A stretch of DNA of 64,000 nt, taken from assembly GCA_025463305.1 (NCBI GenBank), contig JAOBWK010000102.1, forward strand, positions 1-64,000, read 5' to 3'. The notes under the pieces are model-generated. The model worked only from the letters and a program-made list of their open reading frames with translations. It did no database searches and had not been told where the DNA came from. The stretch is from Ilumatobacteraceae bacterium (GTDB lineage: Bacteria; Actinomycetota; Acidimicrobiia; Acidimicrobiales; Ilumatobacteraceae). Made by a program: the position numbers and the translations under genes. Shown here piece by piece: positions 1 through 7,520 of this stretch; position 1 is the first letter of the stretch; every line of letters begins with the position of its first letter.

Positions 1-2
1 CG

Positions 3-98
3 CCTTGCGCCACCCAGAACGCCGGCGAGCAACACCATCGAGACCCCCGGGTGCCCGAATCCGGCTCCCCGCCGCTTTGCTCCACCCAGAACGCTGGC
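3..98. repeat. Imperfect direct repeat, 72-base period
   Basis: Bases 3-26 and 75-98 are the same 24-mer apart from three mismatches; the shared core is CCACCCAGAACGC. The offset of 72 bases is a multiple of three, so it could be the trace of a duplicated coding segment, but no convincing reading frame covers it. It lies downstream of holA, near the window edge. No function can be assigned. Confidence 0.5.
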
Positions 99-99
99 C

Positions 100-120
100 G
101 GCCCGCGGAGGCCGCGGGCC
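100..120. terminator. GC-rich hairpin downstream of holA
   Basis: A perfect 9-bp stem (100-108 GGCCCGCGG, 112-120 CCGCGGGCC) with a 3-base loop lies 25 bases past the holA stop. There is no T-tract on either side, as is common for actinobacterial hairpin terminators. It could end the comEC-holA transcript. Confidence 0.45.
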
Positions 121-144
121 TGCAACCGTGAGCGTCCCGCTCTG

Positions 145-1122
145 TCAGCGGCGGCGGGCGCTGGTTGTGGCGCCGAGGCGGCTGAGGCGGGCGACGAGCA
201 CCTCCATCACGAGCGTCTCGGGCAGGTCACGCTGACCGCGCAGGTCGAGATCCGCGTTGGCGAGGAGCGAGATCGCGCGGGTCACTCCCCCGCTGCCCAG
301 CCGCCGGTACTGATCCAGCACCTTGCGCGCCGGGAACCCCGGTTTGATGCCGAGCACCGCAGCGACAGCCGCCTCGCTGTCGGCGTCGGTGCCGTCGACC
401 TTCATCAGCTTCACGTAGTTGCTGTGCAGCGTGGCCATGATCTGCAGCGGATGGCGTGACTGCATCATCCGCGCCAGCAGCTCCAGCGAGGTGCGCGTGT
501 CGCCGCGGTCGATCGCGTCGGTGAGGTCCCACGGCGGCACCGAGCCGGACTCGCCGAGGAAGGGCTCGATGTCGGCGACGGTGAGCTTGCGCGAGTTGCC
601 GTAGGCGCTCTCGAGCGTGTCGAGCACACCGGAGAGGCGGCCGGCCTCCTCCCCCATCCATGCCGCCACCACGGCGTACGCCGCGGGCTCGAGCTTCATC
701 CCGGCTGCGATGACCTGCTCCTCGATCCACGTCGAGCGATCACGCTTCGACGTGGGCGGCGTGGTGTTGGTGGTGGTGCCGCCGGCGCGCTTCACCGCGT
801 CGGTGAGCGACTTCGGCATCCGGCCGCCGCCGGCGACGAGGACGAGGTCGGTGCTGGGCAGCGGATCGTCGAGGTAGGCGACGAGTGCCGTGACGTCGTC
901 GGCGCTGAACCGACCGACGTCGCGGGCCACCACGACGCGCTTGTCGGTGAGGAACGGCATCGTCTGGGCCGCATCGACGACGGCGCGGAGCTCGTACTCC
1001 TCGCCGCTGAAGTCGTCGACCATCAACGTGCGGTCGCCGGTGCCGACGAGCCGGTGCACGAGATCGCTCACCGCACTGTGGACGAGCGACTCGTCATCGC
1101 CGGTGATCAGGTGCAGCGCCAT
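145..1122 (-). CDS. holA: DNA polymerase III subunit delta
   Basis: This 325-aa protein fits the delta subunit of the clamp loader, which opens the beta clamp and loads it on primed DNA. It starts MALHLITGDDESLV and carries the family features: an N-terminal AAA+-like domain without a working Walker A, a segment of the type VLDTLESAYGNSRKLTVADI, and a C-terminal helical domain (DLRGQRDLPETLVMEVLVARL). Length is normal for the family. The start codon ATG (1122-1120) shares one base with the stop of comEC (TGATG), so translation is probably coupled. The order comEC-holA is common in actinobacteria. Many longer open frames here are only opposite-frame reads. Confidence 0.93.
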   Translation of the reverse strand: MALHLITGDDESLVHSAVSDLVHRLVGTGDRTLMVDDFSGEEYELRAVVDAAQTMPFLTDKRVVVARDVGRFSADDVTALVAYLDDPLPSTDLVLVAGGGRMPKSLTDAVKRAGGTTTNTTPPTSKRDRSTWIEEQVIAAGMKLEPAAYAVVAAWMGEEAGRLSGVLDTLESAYGNSRKLTVADIEPFLGESGSVPPWDLTDAIDRGDTRTSLELLARMMQSRHPLQIMATLHSNYVKLMKVDGTDADSEAAVAAVLGIKPGFPARKVLDQYRRLGSGGVTRAISLLANADLDLRGQRDLPETLVMEVLVARLSRLGATTSARRR

Positions 1123-2546
1123 CAGCCAACACCTTCGCACACCCGCCGACGCCGGAGCACGCCGATCCGCCATCCGATCACGGCCACCACCACGACCCAG
1201 CCGACAGCAGCGACCGCGACCGGCGGCTCGGCCCTCGCACCCAGCGCCGCCACGGCCGCGACCCAGTGCGTGCCAACGGCGCTGGGGAGCTGGACGACGC
1301 CGGCGACGACGCCGAGCGGTCCCCCGTGGAAGGCACCCGCGACGAGTCCGGCCGGAAGGCCGTAGAGCATCACCAGGCCCGCCACCGGCACCGCGAGCAG
1401 GTTCGCCGGCAGCGACACGAGCGGCAGCGAGCCGAACACCAGCAGGCTCACGGGTGCGATGCCGGCTTGGGCGCCGAGCGTGACACCGGCCGGGATCGTG
1501 AACCAGTCGGGCCCGGGCAGCACCGCGGCGAGCCGGTTGGCCAACAGCGCGACGCCGGCCGTGGCCGACACGGAGAGCCAGAAGCCGACGCTCCACACGA
1601 GCAGCGGGTCGACGAGCACGAGCCCACCGACCGCGAGGGCCAGGATGCGCGCTGGTGGCTTCTCCCGCCCGAGCACCACGCCCGTCGCGGCGATGCCCGC
1701 CATCGCGCTCGCGCGCAGCACCGACGGTTCGAACCGGGTGAGCGCCGCGAACCATGTGATCACCGCCAGCGTGGCGATCCAGCGCAGCCACGGGCGCAGC
1801 CGCCGCAGCAGCGGTGCCGCGGCGGCCAACACAAAAGCCACGTTCTGTCCGGAAACGGCCGTGAGATGAGACAGCCCCGACGCCCGGAACTGATCGATCA
1901 TCGCCTGCGGCTCGTGGCGATCGTCGCCGACGACGAGCCCGGCGAACAACGCGTCGTCGGGGCTGCGCAGCTCGGCCGAACCGGCGCCGAACACCCGGCG
2001 GACCCGGTTCGACGCGCGGCTCACCGCCGTCCCCGACGTCCAATCAGCGACGAAGGCGATGTCGACGTCGCCGACGACGTGACGGATCGCAGCGCGGTGG
2101 GCGCTCGAGCCGTGCAACGCCCGCCGCTGCCCGTTCACCGTCGCGCACTCACCGGCGAGGTGCGCGTCGAACCGGCGGCTCGCCGAGCCACGCGCCCAGG
2201 TCTCGAACCGCTCGCCCTCGATCTCCAGCACCGCCACCGTCGCTCCCGCCGCCGGTGACGGATCGCTGACCAGGCACGCCAGGCCGGCGAAGTGACCGAG
2301 GTGCTCCGGCACGACTTCGCGCCAGGAGTGCACCGACAACGCGACCGCGACGAGACCGAGCACGAGAGCCGTTGCACACACCGCGCGGCGCACGCGCATC
2401 ACCGTGAACAGGACCACGACGGCGACGAGCGGGACCGGTCGACGCAGCCACACGCCGAGCACGATCGTCGCCGTGAGCAGCGCGACCTCGCCGTCGCCGA
2501 GCGTGTGCCACCATCGGCGCGACCCCGATCGGTACGATGCGCTCAT
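1122..2546 (-). CDS. comEC: ComEC/Rec2-type DNA uptake channel, no metallo-beta-lactamase domain
   Basis: This 474-aa multi-pass membrane protein is related to ComEC, the inner-membrane channel that carries single-stranded DNA in transformation. The N-terminal half has hydrophobic helices and a soluble OB-like part (about residues 80-180). The competence-domain core follows, with the hallmark GLSHLTAVSGQNVAFVL near residue 230, then many membrane helices. It ends soon after the last helix in an arginine-rich tail, so the C-terminal metallo-beta-lactamase domain of full-length ComEC (about 750 aa) is absent. From memory, actinobacterial homologues of this shorter form are known, so this is probably a lineage trait and not a truncation. 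The start overlaps the start codon of the divergent gene at 2545 (shared CATG), and the stop overlaps holA. Confidence 0.88.
   Translation of the reverse strand: MSASYRSGSRRWWHTLGDGEVALLTATIVLGVWLRRPVPLVAVVVLFTVMRVRRAVCATALVLGLVAVALSVHSWREVVPEHLGHFAGLACLVSDPSPAAGATVAVLEIEGERFETWARGSASRRFDAHLAGECATVNGQRRALHGSSAHRAAIRHVVGDVDIAFVADWTSGTAVSRASNRVRRVFGAGSAELRSPDDALFAGLVVGDDRHEPQAMIDQFRASGLSHLTAVSGQNVAFVLAAAAPLLRRLRPWLRWIATLAVITWFAALTRFEPSVLRASAMAGIAATGVVLGREKPPARILALAVGGLVLVDPLLVWSVGFWLSVSATAGVALLANRLAAVLPGPDWFTIPAGVTLGAQAGIAPVSLLVFGSLPLVSLPANLLAVPVAGLVMLYGLPAGLVAGAFHGGPLGVVAGVVQLPSAVGTHWVAAVAALGARAEPPVAVAAVGWVVVVAVIGWRIGVLRRRRVCEGVG
2533..2538 (+). promoter_or_regulatory. -10 element TACGAT, leaderless
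   Basis: TACGAT ends 6 bases before the ATG at 2545 and no Shine-Dalgarno sequence is present, so transcription should start at or next to the start codon. Confidence 0.55.
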
Positions 2547-2988
2547 GTCGATGGCCGGGATCCGCGTGCTCCCCGTCGTGCCCGGCGGGCCACGTGCGTT
2601 CCGCTACCGGATCCGCCGGCTCGGCCCGGTCGCGGCGCTGTTCCCGGCAGCCGTGCTCGGCGTCGTGGCGTTCGCCCTGCTGCGCCACAACACGGCCACC
2701 ACTCGGGGTGTGGCCGGCTTCGCCGCCACCGTGCTGGCTGCACCGACCACGATGGCGTTCGGTGTGCCGCTGGCCACCGGGTCGGGCAAGATCGTGCTGG
2801 GTGTGCTGACCAGCGCCGTGCTGTGGCTCGTCCTGGGTTTCGTGGCCGCCCGGCGGGCGACGCGGTCGCCCGTGGCGAGCTGGCGCGACTTCTGGCGCGA
2901 GTACCTGTGGCTGGCCGCCGGCGTGTGGGTGGGCGTGGTCGCCGCGCTGGTGGTCGTCGAGCAGTCCATCGGTCGTGCCCTGCTCTGA
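2545..2988 (+). CDS. Small four-helix membrane protein, unknown function
   Basis: I do not recognise this 147-aa protein. It has a short N-terminal soluble stretch (about 30 residues) and then four hydrophobic segments, roughly residues 32-48, 56-75, 81-102 and 122-142, so it is an integral membrane protein with both ends probably inside. A basic loop with ARRATRSPVASWRDFWREY lies between helices 3 and 4. ATG 2545 was chosen because a TACGAT box sits 6 bases upstream; the second ATG at 2551 is possible. It lies on the opposite strand between comEA and comEC, genes normally adjacent, and its start codon overlaps that of comEC head to head. Confidence 0.7.
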   Translation: MSMAGIRVLPVVPGGPRAFRYRIRRLGPVAALFPAAVLGVVAFALLRHNTATTRGVAGFAATVLAAPTTMAFGVPLATGSGKIVLGVLTSAVLWLVLGFVAARRATRSPVASWRDFWREYLWLAAGVWVGVVAALVVVEQSIGRALL

Positions 2989-3009
2989 CCGACACGATCC
3001 CTCCGCGGC

Positions 3010-3750
3010 TCACACCGTCACCAGCGATCGCAGCGCATCGAGCTTGGCCGGACCGATGCCGCGCACGTCGAGGAGGTCGTCGACCGACGAGAACGGGCCG
3101 TTCGCGTCGCGGTAGGCGATGATCGCCGCGGCCGTCGCCGGCCCGACACCGGGCAGTCCGTCGAGATCGTCCACCGTCGCCCGGTTCAGATCGACCGGCC
3201 CGGCGGGTGTGGTCGACCCGCTACTGGCCGAGGCCGCCGGCGCGCCACCCTGGGGCAGCACGACGGTGGGCACGGGCACCCCGGCGGCAGGGACCCAGAC
3301 GCGATCGCCGTCGCGGAGGACCGCAGCGAGGTTCAGGCCGTCGATGTCGGCGGCGGGCGACAACCCGCCGGCAGCGGCGATGGCGTCGTCGACGCGCGCC
3401 GTCGCGGGCAACGTCACCACGCCGGCGCGCAGGACTGCACCGGCGACGTAGACGACCACCGTCGAGGCCGCCCCTGAGATGGTGGTGGTCGCCGCCGACC
3501 CGGTCGCGGTGGACGTCGACGAGGCCGCCCCGGAGGCTGCACTCGTTGTCGTGGTCGCGCGCGACGCGATCGGCAGCGTCTGCTCGATCGGCGTGGTGGG
3601 CGCGCGCAGCAGCCAGAACGCGCCGGCGCCGACGGCCATTACGGCGCAGCAGATCACCACCAGCCGGGCGATGCCGAACCAGTGCAACCAGGCGCGCACG
3701 ACCTCGGCCAGCGGCCGCGCCGGCATCGGCCGATCGGGCATCGAATCCAC
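3010..3750 (-). CDS. comEA: ComEA-like DNA-binding protein (SLBB and helix-hairpin-helix)
   Basis: This protein of about 246 aa has the ComEA layout: a short cytoplasmic tail, one membrane helix (VVICCAVMAVGAGAFWLL), a Ser/Thr/Ala-rich spacer, an SLBB domain (VVVYVAGAVLRAGVV... RVWVPAAG) and a C-terminal helix-hairpin-helix pair (VDLNRATVDDLDGLPGVGP, then DLLDVRGIGPAKLDALRSL). ComEA binds incoming double-stranded DNA outside the membrane and hands it to ComEC. The start is uncertain. GTG 3750 has GGGGAGG just upstream; GTG 3774, ATG 3741 and ATG 3726 are in frame. A TAGCGT box at 3819-3824 could be its -10, giving a leader of about 60 bases. Confidence 0.88.
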   Translation of the reverse strand: MDSMPDRPMPARPLAEVVRAWLHWFGIARLVVICCAVMAVGAGAFWLLRAPTTPIEQTLPIASRATTTTSAASGAASSTSTATGSAATTTISGAASTVVVYVAGAVLRAGVVTLPATARVDDAIAAAGGLSPAADIDGLNLAAVLRDGDRVWVPAAGVPVPTVVLPQGGAPAASASSGSTTPAGPVDLNRATVDDLDGLPGVGPATAAAIIAYRDANGPFSSVDDLLDVRGIGPAKLDALRSLVTV

Positions 3751-3876
3751 GGCACCTCCCCGTGACAGCGGCACCCGGTGAGGGCGTCCGCGCTGTGCAG
3801 CCGGGGGAAGGCATGATCACGCTAGCGACCGTTGGCGCCGGCGCCACGCGCTCGCACGGTTGGGCTGGCCACCGGT

Positions 3877-4227
3877 TCAGTGCAGGGGCGCGACCTCGGC
3901 GGGGTCGGCGACGGGGACTGCCGTGGCGAGCGAGCGACGGGCGACCCACTCGGCCTCGATCTCCATCGGGATGCGGAGGTAGGCGCCGTGATGGCCCTTC
4001 AGCCGGCTGCGCCAGACCAGGTACGACCCGACGTAGCGGACGCCGAACCCGATGAATCCGAACCGCCGCCACTGGCGGACGTGGACCTGCTCGTGGCGGA
4101 TCAGGTGCGTGGAGTGCTCGTGCCCGCTGCGCACGATGACGACAGATCCGATCGTGATCGCGTCGGCGCCGCGCGGCACCGGTCCGCCGACCCAGAGGCG
4201 GTAACCGTCACGCTTCTCGAACCCCAT
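3877..4227 (-). CDS. Small HExxH-motif protein, possible zinc peptidase fold
   Basis: This 116-aa protein carries HEQVHVRQ near residue 45, an HExxH zinc-binding motif, followed by a hydrophobic aromatic stretch (FGFIGFGVRYVGSYLVW) and an acidic segment EIEAEWVAR that could supply a third ligand. This resembles small predicted metalloproteases with one membrane-associated helix, but no substrate can be named. It lies between comEA and otsA on the minus strand and is probably transcribed alone: a TATCAT box at 4234-4239 ends 6 bases before the ATG at 4227. The much longer open frame running through it to 6105 is only the antisense of otsA. Confidence 0.65.
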   Translation of the reverse strand: MGFEKRDGYRLWVGGPVPRGADAITIGSVVIVRSGHEHSTHLIRHEQVHVRQWRRFGFIGFGVRYVGSYLVWRSRLKGHHGAYLRIPMEIEAEWVARRSLATAVPVADPAEVAPLH

Positions 4228-4233
4228 GGGTCG

Positions 4234-4239
4234 ATGATA
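4234..4239 (-). promoter_or_regulatory. -10 element TATCAT, leaderless
   Basis: Read on the minus strand, TATCAT is followed by 6 bases and then the ATG at 4227, with no ribosome binding site between. Confidence 0.55.
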
Positions 4240-4398
4240 GCCGCCGTCCGGCCGACCTCTGGATGGGGCAACGGAACCCGAGCAGCGGGTATCAACGACG
4301 AGCGCACCGGGCATGGTCACGTCCAGACGGACGGACGCTGGGTTCGTCCGCCCGTGCGTCGACGCCTTCGCCGCGCGGACAATGCCCAGATCATCGAG

Positions 4399-5970
4399 AT
4401 GCATCGACACGTGACAGCACGACAGCCGGACGAGGCAGGAGTGGGCGGGCACCAGCTGGTCGTCGTCGCGAACCGCCTGCCGATCCAGCGCGTGGGCGAC
4501 ACCTGGAGGACCAGCCCCGGCGGGCTGGTGCGGGCGATGCTCGGCGTGCTGCGCTCGCGCCACGGCGCGTGGATCGGGTGGTCGGGCGACACCGCTGACG
4601 ATGTCGACGACCACGTCGTGGGAGCGCCGCTCGACCTCGATCCGCAGACCGAGCACCAACTCGAGCTCGACGACATCGAGATGCTCTCCGTGCCGCTGAC
4701 CGCCGACGAGTTCACGCGCTACTACGAGGGCGTGTCGAACGGGGCGCTCTGGCCGCTCTTCCACGACGCGATCCGGGAGTCGACCTTCGACGCCGGGAGC
4801 TGGTCGGTGTACGAGACCGTCAACCGTCGCTTCGCCGAGTCGGCGGCGGCGGTCGCCGGTCCGGGTGCGACGGTCTGGGTCCACGACTACCACCTGCTGC
4901 TCGTGCCGGCCATGCTCCGCGAGATCCGCCCCGATCTGGTCATCGGGTTCTTCCTGCACATCCCGTTCCCGCCCCAGGAGCTGTTCATGCGGATGCCGTG
5001 GCGCGAGGAGATCCTCGACGGCCTGCTCGGCGCCGATGTGCTCGGGTTCCAGCGAACTGTCGGGGCCGAGAACTTCGTCGGGCTGGCCAGGCGCCTCCGC
5101 GCAGCCGAGGTCGACGGCAATGGCGTGCGCACCAACCGCGAGTCGATCGGCGACGGTCGCCACGTCACCGTCGGCACGTTCCCGATCAGCATCGACGTCG
5201 CCGAGGTCGAGCGGATCGCTGCCGACCCGGCCACCATCGAACGGGCCGCCGCCATTCGGCACCAGCTCGGCGACCCGGCCACCGTGTTCCTCGGCGTCGA
5301 CCGGTTGGACTACACCAAGGGCATCGACCTGCGCCTGCAGAGCTTCGGCAACCTGCTCGCCGAGCGGCGCGCCGAGCACGCATCGCCCGGCACCGCTGAC
5401 GCGCCGGCGCCGGTCACGCTGATCCAGATCGCGGTGCCAGGACGCGAGGGCATCGAGAGCTACGTCGACGAACGACGCGTCGTCGAGCAGCTCGTGGGGG
5501 ACGTGAACGGCACCTACGCGTCCATCGGCTTCCCGGTGGTCCAGTACATCCGCCGCAGCCTCGACCTCGACGAGCTCGTGGCGCTGTACATGGCGGCCGA
5601 CGTGATGCTCGTGACACCCCGCCGCGACGGCATGAACCTCGTGGCCAAGGAGTTCGTCGCGTCGCGACTCGACGACACCGGCGTGCTGATCCTGAGCGAG
5701 TTCGCAGGTGCCTCCGACGAGCTGACCCAGGCGGTGCTCGTCAACCCGCACGACCCTGCGGCCATCGTCGCTGCGATGCGCGAGGCCATCTCGATGCCGC
5801 CCAAGGTCGCATCGCACCGGATGCGCGAGCTGCGCCGGACGGTGACCCGCCACACCGTCGACGACTGGGCCCGCTCGTTCCTCGACGCGCTCGCCACCCC
5901 GGCGGCCGCGGCGTCCGATGCCCCCTCGGGGCGACGTGTCCTCGAGCCCGAGAGCGCGAGCCGCGCATGA
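4399..5970 (+). CDS. otsA: Alpha,alpha-trehalose-6-phosphate synthase (GT20)
   Basis: This protein of about 523 aa makes trehalose 6-phosphate from a sugar nucleotide and glucose 6-phosphate. GT20 motifs are clear: LVVVANRLP near the N-terminus, WVHDYHLLLVPAMLRE, IGFFLHIPFPPQELFMRMPW, FLGVDRLDYTKGI and TPRRDGMNLVAKEFVASR. The open frame extends further upstream, but conservation begins near VVVANRLP. I take ATG 4399; GTG 4411 and GTG 4441 are alternatives. The stop overlaps otsB by four bases (ATGA), so the two enzymes of the pathway form a coupled pair. No clear TAnnnT box was found at a leaderless distance from any of the candidate starts. Confidence 0.92.
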   Translation: MHRHVTARQPDEAGVGGHQLVVVANRLPIQRVGDTWRTSPGGLVRAMLGVLRSRHGAWIGWSGDTADDVDDHVVGAPLDLDPQTEHQLELDDIEMLSVPLTADEFTRYYEGVSNGALWPLFHDAIRESTFDAGSWSVYETVNRRFAESAAAVAGPGATVWVHDYHLLLVPAMLREIRPDLVIGFFLHIPFPPQELFMRMPWREEILDGLLGADVLGFQRTVGAENFVGLARRLRAAEVDGNGVRTNRESIGDGRHVTVGTFPISIDVAEVERIAADPATIERAAAIRHQLGDPATVFLGVDRLDYTKGIDLRLQSFGNLLAERRAEHASPGTADAPAPVTLIQIAVPGREGIESYVDERRVVEQLVGDVNGTYASIGFPVVQYIRRSLDLDELVALYMAADVMLVTPRRDGMNLVAKEFVASRLDDTGVLILSEFAGASDELTQAVLVNPHDPAAIVAAMREAISMPPKVASHRMRELRRTVTRHTVDDWARSFLDALATPAAAASDAPSGRRVLEPESASRA

Positions 5971-6776
5971 GCGCCGGCACCGAGCACGAGGTGATCGCCG
6001 CGACACCACCGCTGGCCGCGGCCGAGCCGTCGCTGCTTGCCATCGCGCTCGCGGAGCTGCCGCGTCCGTGGCTCGTCGGCGTCGACGTCGACGGCACGCT
6101 CGCACCGATCGTCGCCCGGCCGGAGATGTCGGCCCTCGAGCCCGGCGCGATCGACGCGCTCGAGGCGCTCATCGCGTGCGTGGGCGTCAGCGTCGCCGTC
6201 GTGTCGGGGCGTCCGCTGACGCACCTCCGCCACCGCTTCGAGATTCCCAGCGGCGCGATGTTGCTCGGCTCGCACGGCGCTGAGGTCGGCACGGAGGTCG
6301 ATCACCGCTCCGACGCCGAGCAGGCACGGATCGACGCGGCGGTCACCGTCCTCGAATCGAGCGTCGCTGACCTGCCCGGCGCGTGGATCGAGCGCAAGCC
6401 GCTCGCCGTGGCGCTGCACGTCCGTCAGGTCGACGACGAGCGAGGGGAGGATGCGCTCGCCGAACTTCGGCGAACCTTCGCCGGCGTCGATGGCATCACG
6501 ATGCACCGTGGGCACAAGGTGCTCGAGCTGGCCGTGCGGCCGACCACCAAGGCCACCGCCTTCGCCCAGCTGCGCACCCGGCTGGAGCCGGCGACGACGT
6601 TCTTCCTCGGCGACGACTCCAGCGACGAGCTGGTGTTCGCATCGCTCGGAGCGAACGACGTGACGATCAAGGTCGGCGCCGGTGCGACGGTCGCCCGTCA
6701 GCGGCTGGCATCGCCCACCGACGTGGTGGCGGTGCTGCGCGACCTGAGCGGCGCGCTCAGTACAGCCGTGCGGTGA
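5967..6776 (+). CDS. otsB: Trehalose-6-phosphate phosphatase (HAD family)
   Basis: This 269-aa HAD-type phosphatase removes phosphate from trehalose 6-phosphate to give trehalose, a compatible solute. The HAD motif I DVDGTLAPI (Asp40 and Asp42) is intact, motif II is VVSGRPL, and the late motif GDDSSDELVF matches the family. The ATG overlaps the otsA stop (ATGA), which indicates translational coupling. The 3' end overlaps the convergent thioredoxin gene by 20 bases. Confidence 0.93.
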   Translation: MSAGTEHEVIAATPPLAAAEPSLLAIALAELPRPWLVGVDVDGTLAPIVARPEMSALEPGAIDALEALIACVGVSVAVVSGRPLTHLRHRFEIPSGAMLLGSHGAEVGTEVDHRSDAEQARIDAAVTVLESSVADLPGAWIERKPLAVALHVRQVDDERGEDALAELRRTFAGVDGITMHRGHKVLELAVRPTTKATAFAQLRTRLEPATTFFLGDDSSDELVFASLGANDVTIKVGAGATVARQRLASPTDVVAVLRDLSGALSTAVR

Positions 6777-7461
6777 GCTGCTTGCGGTACGCCGCCGTGC
6801 GCGGATCCTCGTTGCCCATCAGCTCGAGGATGTCGACGAACTGCTGACGGGCCTCGTCGTCGGTCTTGACCCGGTCGAGCAGCGCAGTGAGCGTCGCGTC
6901 GTGATCGTCGGCCGGCTTTTCGCCCAGGCGTGCCGCAGCGGCAACCTTGCGGGTGCGCTCCGACTCCGGGATGCGGGCGAGCAGCGCGAGCGCTTCCTCG
7001 CCGTTGCCGGCCTCCACGAGCAGATCGCCGAGGGCGACGATCGCGTCCTCGCTGCCGGGGTCGATCTCGAGCGCCGCGCGGAGGCTGGCCTCGTCGCCAG
7101 CGGCGATGAGTGCGGCGAGCTCGGTCTGCTCGGCCGACGGCAGCAGCGACTGCACGAACTGCTCGATCACGTGCTCGGGGTACGCGCCGACGAACCCGTC
7201 GACGACCTCACCGTTGCGCAGTGCGTACACCGCGGGGATCGACTGCACCTGGAACGCCTTGGAGATGCCGGGGTTCTCGTCGACGTTCACCTTGACCAGC
7301 ACGACTTCGCCGTCGGTCTCCTCGGTGACCTTCTCGAGGATCGGCCCGATGGTGCGGCACGGGCCGCACCAGGGTGCCCAGAGATCGACGATGACGGGGT
7401 GGGTGGCCGAACGATCGAGGACCTCGGTCTGGAACGTGGCATCGGTGACATCGACGGACAT
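6757..7461 (-). CDS. Thioredoxin-domain protein with TPR-like tail (YbbN/CnoX type)
   Basis: This 234-aa protein has a thioredoxin domain (residues 1-105) with an intact WCGPC centre (Cys32 and Cys35) and a C-terminal helical tail of tetratricopeptide character (AALIAAGDEASLRAALEI, GDLLVEAGNGEEALALLARI). This is the layout of YbbN/CnoX, a chaperone-like redox protein; unlike some members, this one keeps both cysteines. ATG 7461 was chosen because TATCCT (7468-7473) ends 6 bases before it and no ribosome site is present. It converges on otsB and overlaps its last 20 bases. Confidence 0.88.
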   Translation of the reverse strand: MSVDVTDATFQTEVLDRSATHPVIVDLWAPWCGPCRTIGPILEKVTEETDGEVVLVKVNVDENPGISKAFQVQSIPAVYALRNGEVVDGFVGAYPEHVIEQFVQSLLPSAEQTELAALIAAGDEASLRAALEIDPGSEDAIVALGDLLVEAGNGEEALALLARIPESERTRKVAAAARLGEKPADDHDATLTALLDRVKTDDEARQQFVDILELMGNEDPRTAAYRKQLTARLY

Positions 7462-7467
7462 GCCGCC

Positions 7468-7473
7468 AGGATA
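7468..7473 (-). promoter_or_regulatory. -10 element TATCCT, leaderless
   Basis: On the minus strand TATCCT lies 6 bases before the ATG at 7461, so the thioredoxin gene is probably leaderless. Confidence 0.55.
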
Positions 7474-7520
7474 CCGGTGTGTCGCGATGCGCGATCCGGC
7501 GCCGCGTGCGGGGGCTGGCG

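Noticed and set aside
1266..2258. Long plus-strand open frame antisense to comEC
   Set aside because: Composition is that of a shadow (Arg, His, Gln and Glu rich), no family features, and it lies wholly opposite a clear gene.
4228..6105. Extension of the HExxH gene frame across otsA (742-aa open frame)
   Set aside because: It is the antisense of otsA; the gene's own promoter and start lie at 4227-4239.
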